From Mycoplasmataceae bacterium (lineage in GTDB: Bacteria; Bacillota_I; Bacilli_A; Mycoplasmatales; Mycoplasmoidaceae): a DNA stretch of 39,521 nucleotides. The stretch is from assembly GCA_031281575.1 (NCBI GenBank), contig JAITFD010000039.1, forward strand, positions 1 through 39,521, in the 5' to 3' direction. The notes under the pieces are model-generated. The model was not told where the DNA came from. It was given only the letters and a program-made list of their open reading frames with translations, and ran no database searches. Numbering within the stretch: the first letter of the stretch is position 1; every line of letters begins with the position of its first letter. A program made the position numbers and the translations under genes. Shown piece after piece: positions 31,749 through 39,521 of the stretch.

Positions 31749-32561
31749 ATGAAACACAATGCAACATTAAACATTTTATTTATCGGTGACATTTTTGGCA
31801 GTAATGGTCGGCGAGCAGTTAAAGCATTATTACCGAAGTTAATCCAAGAATACCAAATTGATTTAACGATTGCGAATGCGGAAAATACCACCCATGGTCG
31901 TGGTTGTTCATTTGCCCATTACCAAGAATTAAAAAAAGCCGGAATTAACTTTTTTACCTTCGGTAATCATACTTGGCAAGTGCCGGACTATCCTCGCGTT
32001 TTAAATAATGATGACGTGATTCGTCCAGCCAATTTAAACCAAAGTCATCCTTATGCTAAAGTCGGAAAAGGATCCATGTTAATCAACGTCAAAGGTCAAG
32101 CGATTCGGCTAACCAATTTACTTGGTTCATCAATTGATTTTAAAACGCCACTGACCACCAATCCGTTCCTTTACTTACAAGCAATGCTCCACCAACAAAA
32201 AAGCGCTCAACCGGTTTTACATATCATTGATTTTCATGCGGAAACAACCAGTGAAAAAAATGCATTAATTGCACAATTTAATGGTCAAGTTAGTGCGATC
32301 ATTGGAACCCATACCCATGTCCAAACCAATGATGCTAAAATCGTTAATCATACCGCTTACCTAACTGATGCGGGCATGACGGGCGGGTATGAAGGGATTA
32401 TTGGTGCAGAAGCAAAAACCATTATTGCAAAATTTAACGAACAAGTTACCCGTTTTACTTTAAAACCCGCCAAAGGTAAATACCAATTCAATGCTGTGCA
32501 TATTAAATTTGTTAATCAGCAACCAACAGCAATTACGCCAATTCAAATTGTCGAAAAATAA
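31749..32561 (+). CDS. YmdB-family metallophosphoesterase
   Basis: A 270-residue protein of the TIGR00282/YmdB family, bimetal phosphodiesterases described in Bacillus as acting on cyclic nucleotides. Metal-site motifs are visible in order: F-I-G-D-I-F-G (Asp near 14), N-A-E-N-T-T-H-G-R-G, F-G-N-H-T-W, D-F-H-A-E-T-T-S-E-K and G-T-H-T-H-V-Q-T, with D-A-G-M-T-G following. All expected metal ligands appear present. The stop TAA touches the stop of the convergent PAP2 gene in the hexamer TAATTA. Confidence 0.92.
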   Translation: MKHNATLNILFIGDIFGSNGRRAVKALLPKLIQEYQIDLTIANAENTTHGRGCSFAHYQELKKAGINFFTFGNHTWQVPDYPRVLNNDDVIRPANLNQSHPYAKVGKGSMLINVKGQAIRLTNLLGSSIDFKTPLTTNPFLYLQAMLHQQKSAQPVLHIIDFHAETTSEKNALIAQFNGQVSAIIGTHTHVQTNDAKIVNHTAYLTDAGMTGGYEGIIGAEAKTIIAKFNEQVTRFTLKPAKGKYQFNAVHIKFVNQQPTAITPIQIVEK

Positions 32562-33545
32562 TTAATCCATTAATTGGTGTGTTCGACGGTGGTGCACATT
32601 ACGACGTTTTACCAATCATTGACTAATTGCTCATGTTCCAATCCCGAGTAAATAAGCAAAACAAACATCGGTTAAGAAATGGGCACCATTTTCAATTCGC
32701 ATTCAACCAATAAGCAATAAATAAAGTAATACATAAAGATTAATTTTCCGTTGACGTTGCACGCTAATTCCCGGTAATGTTAATAACATTAAACAACCCA
32801 TATTCGTTAAAACATGACCACTGGGAAATGATTGAATTCAATCAATTGGATAATCATGATAAAATTCATATCACTTTGGATCAACCACAAAAATTGGCGT
32901 AAATAAAACTGACTCATTTAACAAATTGATTGCTCGGAATCGATAACGTGGCATGCTATATTTAATCACTAACGTTAATACTAACAAGGTGATGATTAAA
33001 GTGATTGTTTGTCAACATCATTGCCGATAACTATCTAATTTTTCTTTATCAATCCGATTAACCCGTTTTAATAATCAATATGTTAATAAAGTTCCGCCAA
33101 TCATTCCGCCAATAAAACTAATAATGCTCGTTCATCCTGCCGCCGTTTTTAATGGATATGCTTGATCAGGATTATAGAATAATGTACTAATTAACGGATT
33201 AAAACAAAAAAATTCTAAAGCTAAAATATTAATTGTGCTAATTAAAATTAACAATAAATTGGCTTTATTAAATCCGGTTTGATAATGTTGATACTGATAA
33301 TTAACCGTTAAAATCATCAAACTCGCACTAAATAGTAATAAAACCGGAATCCAGCCAAAAATTTCCACAATTAAACTAATTGGTTCATAATAACCATAAT
33401 AATGTTGATCCAATAATGGTGCCGCGATTGCTTTAGAAATTGCTAAATCATAAAATACACCAATCACGAATAAACCGATGATTAGGGCAATAATTAATGT
33501 TCAAACTAAATGTTTTTTTGAATAACGTCAACGGAAAGCACCCAT
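32562..33545 (-). CDS. PAP2 superfamily membrane phosphatase
   Basis: A 327-residue polytopic protein with about seven hydrophobic segments. The C-terminal half has the PAP2 signature in part: F-P-S-G-H (motif 2) and G-A-H-F-L-T-D-V (motif 3). The first motif is weak, with K-Y-S-M-P-R-Y-R in place of K-x6-R-P. Such enzymes dephosphorylate phosphatidic acid, phosphatidylglycerol phosphate or isoprenoid phosphates; the substrate is not clear here. ATG 33545 has TATAAT 10 bases upstream. Several TGA Trp codons are present. Confidence 0.82.
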
Positions 33546-33555
33546 AATCAATTTT

Positions 33556-33561
33556 ATTATA
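33556..33561 (-). promoter_or_regulatory. -10 box of PAP2 gene
   Basis: Minus-strand TATAAT, 10 bases before the ATG. Confidence 0.6.
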
Positions 33562-33609
33562 AATTAAGTTAAAGGCATTAAAGCCAATTATTTAACCGTG
33601 AAAACCCTA

Positions 33610-33672
33610 AATTGGCACCTCTGGAAGAAAATATTATATTAAATTGAAATGATTGTTTTAGAGGTGCCAATT
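33610..33672. repeat. 13-bp perfect inverted repeat bounding a 37-base spacer
   Basis: The left arm AATTGGCACCTCT (33610-33622) and right arm AGAGGTGCCAATT (33660-33672) are exact reverse complements. The spacer holds a minus-strand TATAAT at 33633-33638. It sits in the 268-base gap between the PAP2 gene and the permease gene. It could be an invertible promoter segment, a tiny mobile element remnant, an operator pair or a structured RNA; the sequence alone does not decide. Confidence 0.6.
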
Positions 33673-33783
33673 ATTTTATATCATAAAAAAGCAAAACTGG
33701 TTAAAATAAGATGCGAAGATAATGTAGGAAACGTTTTTTTGATCGCTTCGAAACATGGGTAGAAAAATGGGTTTTGGGCTAAA

Positions 33784-33800
33784 TAACATGTAATATGTTA
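33784..33800. promoter_or_regulatory. Candidate operator at the permease promoter
   Basis: TAACAT-GTAAT-ATGTTA, 6-bp arms with a 5-base spacer. The right arm overlaps the first bases of the -10 box, a position where a bound repressor would block RNA polymerase. Confidence 0.35.
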
Positions 33801-33804
33801 TAAT
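33799..33804 (+). promoter_or_regulatory. Extended -10 box of permease gene
   Basis: TGTTATAAT, an extended -10 element, 9 bases before the ATG. Confidence 0.65.
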
Positions 33805-33813
33805 AATAGTGTT

Positions 33814-35895
33814 ATGGGTAACACAAAAAAGGTTCCTTCTACTACAACAATTTCAGCAAAAACAACGTCAATTAAGACGCCAAATGCAACTGTTAAGGTT
33901 ACCGTTGCTAATGCCACAATTAATTCCGAAAAACCACCAGTTGCATTGGCAAAACTGTTAGATACAAAAAAATTATCAAATGCAACAACAATTAATGCAA
34001 AGCAAATTAAAACAGCATCAACTCCAACTGTTAAAGTAACTCCGGTTAATAATCAAGCAGCAATCGCACACAAGAAACCCGTTGTGAATAATGCCGCTGT
34101 TGCTGCCAAAAAACCAACTGCTGTTCGTCCAGCGGCTAGTGTAACGAACCGTGTGAATTTTAAATTTGATGAACCAACCAAGAAAGTTGTTCATGCTCAA
34201 CCAACTAAAAAAGTTGTGCACGATCAACCAACAAAAACCCAAAAAATTATTTCGCATAAATCCGAAACAAAGAAAGTTACTCACCAAACTAAAGCAATTA
34301 GTGGAGCATCAAGTGCCGCATTCGATAATAGTAAACCACGTAAACAATTAAATTTATTCCAAGCCATTATTTTCTTAATTGGTACAGTAATTGGAATTGG
34401 AATCTTCTTAAAAAATGGAACAATTTTCAAAATTAATGCTGATGCTAACAACGATGTTAATGGATGGGGAGTGTTATTTTCGTGGGTGATTGGTGGATTA
34501 ATCGCGATTGCAACTTGTGTTTGTTTTATTGAAATTGGTTCGGTAACTTTAAAACACCGTAATACTGGGTTTAGCGGATGAGTTGAAGCGTTTAATGGTC
34601 ACCGTGTTGGCCGATTTGCCCAAATTTTCATGCCTTTTTGCTATTTTTGTTTCTTATCATTAATTATTTTGATATTTGTTGTCGAGTTGATATTTTTCTT
34701 CATTTGAAATTTAATCAAGCAAGCTGATTCAAGTTTTGATCTAGCTGGTACATTCCCACACATTGGATATATCTTATTGGTTACTTTTGTGTTATGATTT
34801 GCATTGGTTGCATTCAACGTTTACAAACAACATGCATCAAATTTAACTGTTCAAATCCTAGCGTATGTTAAATTTGTTCCATTGTTTGCTGCCATTATTT
34901 TAGGAATTGTTTTTTTAGGTAACGGTGGAGCTGATTCAGTAAATAACCTTTTTACAAAATTTACCGAAAACGGGCAAACTAAAAATGATGTTGCAACAGT
35001 AATTTCTGGTGTTGATTTGTTTGCGCTATGTGTTTCATTACCACCAATCTTCTTTGCGACTGATGGATTTACTGTAACTGGATCAATTTCAACTCGAATT
35101 AAAAATGGTCAACGCAATGCACCATTAGCTATTACCATCGGAATGTGTATTATTATTTTCATCTATATTGCAATTACTGTTGCCCAAATTTTTACTGGCG
35201 CAGGAAGTATTTCAGCTTTAATTCCAGTTGTCATCAATAACGATGTTGGAGCTTATCTTGGAATAATTGTCTGGTGTTTTATTGCCTTCTCGGCGTTTGC
35301 AACAGCAAATGGAATGTTAATGAGCGGAATTAGTCAAGCACACGATGCAATTAAAGGTAACTATGTTGTATATAGTGAAAAACTATTACAAAAAACAAAA
35401 GGGAAAGATTTAGCGGCTGGTGGAATTGCGATTAGTGTCATTGGTTTTATTTTTGCTTTAGCTTTCTTTATTCCAGCAATCTTTGTTGAATCAGATGCAT
35501 TTATGGACGTTGGAACATCAATTCCTTCGTTAGTTGCATTCTTGTTATATGGAATTGTTATTTTTGGTGCATTATTAAATCGTTATACTAAAAAAGTCGC
35601 TGTACAACGTTCAAAATTCTTATTACCTTGTGGAATTCTTGCAGTGATCGGTATTGCTTTCTCAGTTGCCTTTACTTTCTTCTATGATAACTTATATACA
35701 GCATTCATTGAAAAACCATTTGAAATAAATACAAGTGTTGGTGGATTTAACTATGGATATAACATGATTAACTATCTAACAAAGGGAATTTTAACTTGAT
35801 TGATTTTAATCTTATTTGCCGCTGTCCCATTTGTTAATGATCTATTAATCAAATTGACGAATAAAAAATACGGTCAAAAATTAATTTGACAATAA
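33814..35895 (+). CDS. APC-family amino acid permease with long basic N-terminal extension
   Basis: A 693-residue protein. From about residue 181 it is an APC transporter with about twelve membrane helices; the first has the substrate-binding G-T-V-I-G-I-G-I-F-L-K. Ordinary members of this family start near here. The preceding 180 residues are low-complexity Lys/Ala/Thr/Val/Pro sequence, with a 9-10-residue repeat (P-T-K-K-V-V-H-A-Q, P-T-K-K-V-V-H-D-Q, P-T-K-T-Q-K). This part is predicted disordered and cytoplasmic. ATG 33814 is supported by the promoter 9 bases upstream, so the extension is likely translated. The transported amino acid is unknown. Confidence 0.88.
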
Positions 35896-35897
35896 TC

Positions 35898-36299
35898 ATG
35901 GGTTTGGTTAAACAAAAAAAAATTTGATTAATTAATTGAACAAAAGTTAGTTTTGGGGCAATTATCATTTGTCTATTAACTTCATTAGTTCTACAAATCC
36001 TTGGTTTATCGCCATTTGCCATTAGTCAAAAAGCATGATATTGACTAACAACCGGAATTATTATCTTTGCTGCTGATTGTGTGGCATTAGCTTTATTAAT
36101 TAAAAATAAACAATACAGTTTAGTAATTTGATTAATTGCCGTTATCATCATTGATTTAGTTTGAGTTGGTTATGATGCAGCAAGAATTATTAACCGAAAA
36201 ATTAGCATTCCGTATGATGTTTTAAACTATTGCTCATGATTCAATGTTGGTAGTTTATCGGCACTAACAATCATTAATTCTTATCGTTTATTCCATTAA
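35898..36299 (+). CDS. Small four-TM membrane protein, unknown
   Basis: A 133-residue protein I do not recognise. It has four hydrophobic segments (about residues 14-34, 45-66, 72-90 and 110-126) and many TGA Trp codons, which is why it is fragmented under the standard code. It begins 2 bases after the permease stop, so it is probably cotranscribed. It may be an accessory membrane subunit, but nothing in the sequence proves this. Confidence 0.7.
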
Positions 36300-36335
36300 T
36301 TGGTTAAACAGCATTATTATTTACCAATAATTATT

Positions 36336-36341
36336 TATAAT
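36336..36341 (+). promoter_or_regulatory. -10 box of ffh
   Basis: TATAAT, 17 bases before the ATG. A weaker TATAGA at 36347-36352 lies 6 bases from the ATG and would fit the leaderless pattern. Confidence 0.4.
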
Positions 36342-36358
36342 TAAATTATAGAGTCATT

Positions 36359-37699
36359 ATGCTAAAATCAATGTTAAGTTCGATCATTACGAAGCATTTT
36401 AAAAAGAAGCTTGATGGTCTAACAATTAAAGAAGAAGATATCGCAGAAGTATTGCGCGAAATTCGCATTGCTTTACTTGATGCCGATGTTAATCTTTTAG
36501 TTGTTAAAAATTTAATTAAAAGTATTAAAGAAAAAGCGGTGGGACAAATGGTGCAACCAGGCCAAGATCCCCAAGCGATTTTTTTAACCATTGTCAAAGA
36601 TGAATTAACCAATATTCTTGGTCAACACGATGCACCAATTACAACCAATAAAACATTTATTAATGTGATGATGGTTGGTTTACAAGGATCAGGAAAAACA
36701 ACCACTTGTGCCAAATTAGCAAATTGGTATCAACAAAAACACCAAAAGAAAGTCTTATTGGTTGCCATTGATGTTTATCGTCCAGCCGCAATTGAACAAT
36801 TACAAACATTAGCGAAAGAGATCAATGTGGAATGTTTTGCCCGTGGTACCCAAGATCCCGTGGTAACAGCTGATGAAGCATATACCTATGCCAAACAAAA
36901 TGGCTTTAACGTTGTCATTTACGATACGGCCGGTCGTTTGCAAACAAACCAAGCATTAATGGATGAATTAAAGCATGTGCGAAATAAAATTAATCCCGAT
37001 GAAATCATCATGGTTGTTGATGCAATGAGTGGTCAAAACATTATTGATGTCGCAACAACGTTTAATCAAGCATTAACCTTATCTGGTTTTATTATTACCA
37101 AATTAGATGGTGATGCACGAGCCGGAGCAGCTTTATCATTAACAGCTTTATTAAACGTACCAATTAAATTAGTTGGTACTGGTGAACGCATTGGTTCAAT
37201 TGATCAATTTCATCCGAGTCGAATGGCCGAACGAATTTTAGGGTTGGGAGATATTTTAACATTGGCCGAAAAAGCGCGGGATGTTGTGGATGAAGGACAA
37301 ATGAAAAAAATCTTTACCCGGATGTTAAGTGGTAAAATTAATTTGGATGATCTATTAGTATTGATTACCCAAATGAAAAAAATGGGACCAATGAATATGA
37401 TTATGGGCATGATGCCTGGAGCACTCCAACAAAAAGTTAGTGGGGCAAATTTAGAAGAAGCCGAAAAGAAAATTGATAACTATACCATTTTAATGAATAG
37501 TATGACGTTATTAGAACGCCGGAATCCGGCTTTATTTAAAAAAGAACCGAACCGGAAAATGCGGGTAATTAAAGGTAGTGGCAAAAAACCGGAAGATTTT
37601 AATAAATTATTGAATGAATGGGAACGTATGCGGGACCAAATGGCGGAAATGGGTAAGATGATTCGCGCTGGCAAAAATCCCTTGGCTGGGATGATGTAA
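36359..37699 (+). CDS. ffh: Signal recognition particle protein Ffh
   Basis: A 446-residue SRP54 GTPase that binds signal sequences and SRP RNA to direct membrane and secreted proteins to the translocon. The N-domain covers about residues 1-95. The G-domain has G-L-Q-G-S-G-K-T-T (about 107-115), V-A-I-D-V-Y-R-P-A-A, I-Y-D-T-A-G-R-L-Q and T-K-L-D-G-D-A-R-A-G. The M-domain is methionine-rich (M-K-K-M-G-P-M-N-M-I-M-G-M-M-P-G), and the end is M-A-E-M-G-K-M-I-R-A-G-K-N-P-L. No TGA is used within the gene. It stands alone between membrane protein genes. Confidence 0.97.
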   Translation: MLKSMLSSIITKHFKKKLDGLTIKEEDIAEVLREIRIALLDADVNLLVVKNLIKSIKEKAVGQMVQPGQDPQAIFLTIVKDELTNILGQHDAPITTNKTFINVMMVGLQGSGKTTTCAKLANWYQQKHQKKVLLVAIDVYRPAAIEQLQTLAKEINVECFARGTQDPVVTADEAYTYAKQNGFNVVIYDTAGRLQTNQALMDELKHVRNKINPDEIIMVVDAMSGQNIIDVATTFNQALTLSGFIITKLDGDARAGAALSLTALLNVPIKLVGTGERIGSIDQFHPSRMAERILGLGDILTLAEKARDVVDEGQMKKIFTRMLSGKINLDDLLVLITQMKKMGPMNMIMGMMPGALQQKVSGANLEEAEKKIDNYTILMNSMTLLERRNPALFKKEPNRKMRVIKGSGKKPEDFNKLLNEWERMRDQMAEMGKMIRAGKNPLAGMM

Positions 37700-37745
37700 A
37701 ATTTTAGAATAATATATATATATATTATAGGAATGAAAAATAGTA

Positions 37746-37751
37746 TATAAT
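37746..37751 (+). promoter_or_regulatory. -10 box of repeat surface protein
   Basis: TATAAT, 25 bases before the ATG, giving a longer leader than usual here. A run of alternating A and T lies just upstream (about 37713-37727). Confidence 0.45.
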
Positions 37752-37776
37752 ATAAATATTAACTAATCAGTAGCAT

Positions 37777-39521
37777 ATGATAAAAAAATTAGCAAGTATG
37801 ATCAAAAACACGTTTAATCGGGCAACGTTGATTTGATCGATCATCGCCGTATTTCTATTAACTGGTGGTGGTGTTGGGACTTTTTTCATTGTTAATGCCA
37901 ATAAGAGTACAACCAGTTTTATAACTGATACAGTTATTACCACTAGTACTAATGATTTAAATGTTGTTTACGGTAATACGAAAACTATTACCTATCACGC
38001 GAGTGAAAAAGGTCAATGACATTTTACGACCGATGCAACCAATTTTCTCGATTATTCAATTGATGAAAATAACGATTTAACTGTTGTTTTATCAGCCAGT
38101 GCTAATGTTGGGCAATATCCATATACGGTTAGTTTCAGCCCACCCCCTGAGAAATATGCATTTAATCCCGAAACCATTGATGCTGTAATTACGGTTTTAA
38201 CTAGCGATGCAATTAAGATCGTGCAAGGCAGCAATGTCGTTAATGAGCAAATTTTTGGTGCGGAAACTAAAAACACATATACAATTGAAAAAGATCAACA
38301 ACAATTAACGGGTGGAACTTGATCACTTAGTCCAAAATTTACTAACATTGACTGTGATCCACAAAACGGAACAATCACTTATGGAACAAATTTAGCGGTT
38401 GGGGTTTACAATTTTGCCATTCAATGTGTTTATAATCCTAATTATGTTATTGCTGAATTACCCATTGAATTTGCGGTTAATTTAGCAACGCCAGTAATCG
38501 GAATTGAAGGTGATAATTTTACGATAAGTAAAGTTTATGGCGCTTCAACATCAAAAAAATTTAATAGTAGTGTTCCTAGTGGTAAATGAACGATAATCGC
38601 TAATCCACATGCGGATATTACACTTAACGAAGATAATGGTGATTTAACGGCGAAAGCGACTTTACCGGTTGGTGAATATCCATTCACTGTTAACTATTTA
38701 ATTAATGAGGCCAATCCCGACTACCGCGATGCAACAATCCACTGTATGGTTATTGTTCAATCAGGTACGACAACAATTAATACGCAAGGTAACGATTTTA
38801 CCATTACGAAAGTTTATGGTGGTGATGTATCGAAAACATTTACTGGTAGTGTTAGTGGTGGAACATTTAGTTTAACAGGTAATACAAACAATGATATTTC
38901 AATTACTCAAGGTGGAGTATTAACAGCGAAAGCAACACTGCCGGTTGGTGAATATACTGCATCGATTAAATATGCACTTAACAATTATACTGATGCAACT
39001 GCAACATGTACAATTGTTGTTCAACCAGGTACAACAGCCATTAATACAGCAAACAACGATTTTACCATTACGAAAGTTTATGGCGCTCCGGCGGCATCAC
39101 GAACATTTACTGGCAGTGTTAGTGGTGGAACATTTAGTTTGACAAATAATCCCCATAATGATATTGCAATTACACAAGCTGGAGTATTAAGCGTTAAAGC
39201 GACGGTGCCGGTTGGTAATTATTCAGCAAATATTAAATATACATTAGCGAATTATACTGATGCGACGAAAACATGTACAATCGTTGTTCAACCAGGTACA
39301 ACAACCATTAATACAGCAAACAACGATTTTACCATTACGAAAGTTTATGGTGCTCCGGCTGCATCACGAACATTTACTGGTAGTGTTAGCGGTGGAACAT
39401 TTAGTTTAACAGGTAATACAAACAATGATATTTCAATTACTCAAGGTGGAGTATTAACAGCGAAAGCAACACTACCGGTTGGTGAATATACTGCATCGAT
39501 TAAATATGCACTTAACAATTA
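37777..39521 (+). CDS. Repeat-rich surface protein (3' end beyond window)
   Basis: 581 residues are visible with no stop before the edge. A basic N-terminus and one hydrophobic segment (about residues 18-40, with G-G-G-V-G) form an uncleaved signal anchor or signal peptide. The rest is beta-rich repeats of about 85-90 residues, each with an F-T-I-x-K-V-Y-G entry, G-G-T-F-S-L, a V-G-E-Y strand and C-T-I-V-V-Q-P, resembling bacterial Ig-like or MBG-type modules. At least six units are seen: the first three are diverged, the last three nearly identical in DNA. Adhesion or host interaction is inference. Confidence 0.8.
38764..39027 (+). repeat. Tandem repeat unit A (264 bases)
   Basis: First of the near-identical units, 88 codons, beginning at the G-T-T-T-I-N-T codons. 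It has G-G-D-V-S-K after the V-Y motif. Its second half nearly equals that of unit C. Confidence 0.8.
39028..39294 (+). repeat. Tandem repeat unit B (267 bases)
   Basis: 89 codons, one codon longer than unit A, with G-A-P-A-A-S-R after the V-Y motif. Its first half nearly equals that of unit C; its second half differs from A and C. Confidence 0.8.
39295..39521 (+). repeat. Tandem repeat unit C (partial)
   Basis: 227 bases are visible before the edge. The first half is B-like and the second half A-like, with only about two mismatches to unit A over the last 140 bases. Confidence 0.8.

Noticed and set aside
33610-33672. Intrinsic terminator
   Set aside because: The 13-bp arms are separated by 37 bases and no T-run follows on either strand close to the stem. 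A regulatory or recombination role fits better.
37713-37727. Alternating AT run as a phase-variable dinucleotide repeat for the downstream surface gene
   Set aside because: The run is short (about seven AT units) and lies upstream of the -10 box. The sequence alone gives no sign that it varies.
38945-39142. Short plus-strand frame inside the repeat surface protein
   Set aside because: It is out of frame with the repeat units, which show clear protein-level periodicity in the main frame.
38764-39521. CRISPR array
   Set aside because: The repeats are 264-267 bases, in frame, and encode a beta-rich protein module. There are no short direct repeats with unique spacers.

Overview
The window is AT-rich DNA from a wall-less bacterium of the class Mollicutes (Mycoplasma-type). 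The main evidence is the genetic code. Many genes that are intact by length and motif (pgi, gap, pgk, gatB, dinB, an APC permease, a 1551-residue coiled-coil protein) are readable only if TGA encodes tryptophan. Gene packing is extreme, the metabolism is glycolytic, and there are several large surface proteins. I cannot name the species. I see no insertion sequence, no CRISPR array and no rRNA.

Layout. 39-1949: a DUF262/DUF1524 (GmrSD-like) defence-type protein cut by the window edge. 2018-6915: a glycolytic block (pgi, pfkA, gap, pgk) interrupted by a convergent DivIVA-like gene. 6961-7545 (minus): tRNA-Lys(CUU) and a NUDIX hydrolase. 7629-12342 (minus): SPFH/Band 7 protein, a small one-TM protein with a strong ribosome binding site, RNase M5, gatB, and an ATP-dependent DNA ligase of phage T4 type. 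12413-12486: tRNA-Thr(GGU). 12487-14146 (minus): rpmI-rplT plus a family 2 glycosyltransferase. 14241-18739: four tandem paralogous surface proteins with BspA-like leucine-rich repeats. 18771-20155: a reduced ComEC-like membrane protein converging on an Asp23/Gls24 protein. 20181-22259: rpmF, a one-TM protein, a degenerate alanine dehydrogenase-like protein and a DUF1643 protein. 22262-24215 (minus): fhs and an internally duplicated small protein. 24254-25315: dinB. 25392-31712: a giant membrane coiled-coil protein, a degenerate glycosyltransferase-like protein and an RDD protein with overlapping ends. 31749-33545: a YmdB-type phosphodiesterase converging on a PAP2 protein. 33546-33813: regulatory DNA with inverted repeats. 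33814-36299: an amino acid permease with a 180-residue basic extension and a small membrane protein. 36359-37699: ffh. 37777 to the end: a surface protein with tandem Ig-like repeats, cut by the window edge.

Two rules organise the window. First, most transcription units begin with a TATAAT box only 6-13 bases before the start codon and have no Shine-Dalgarno sequence. Their mRNAs should therefore be leaderless or nearly so, while genes inside operons use stop/start overlaps or short purine sites. Second, five of six convergent gene pairs meet with 0-2 bases between them or overlap, leaving no room for an intergenic terminator.

The most unusual items are the giant coiled-coil operon, the T4-type ligase, the surface-protein paralog family, the mosaic repeat array at the right end, and a 63-bp inverted-repeat-bounded segment that carries a promoter-like box upstream of the permease.
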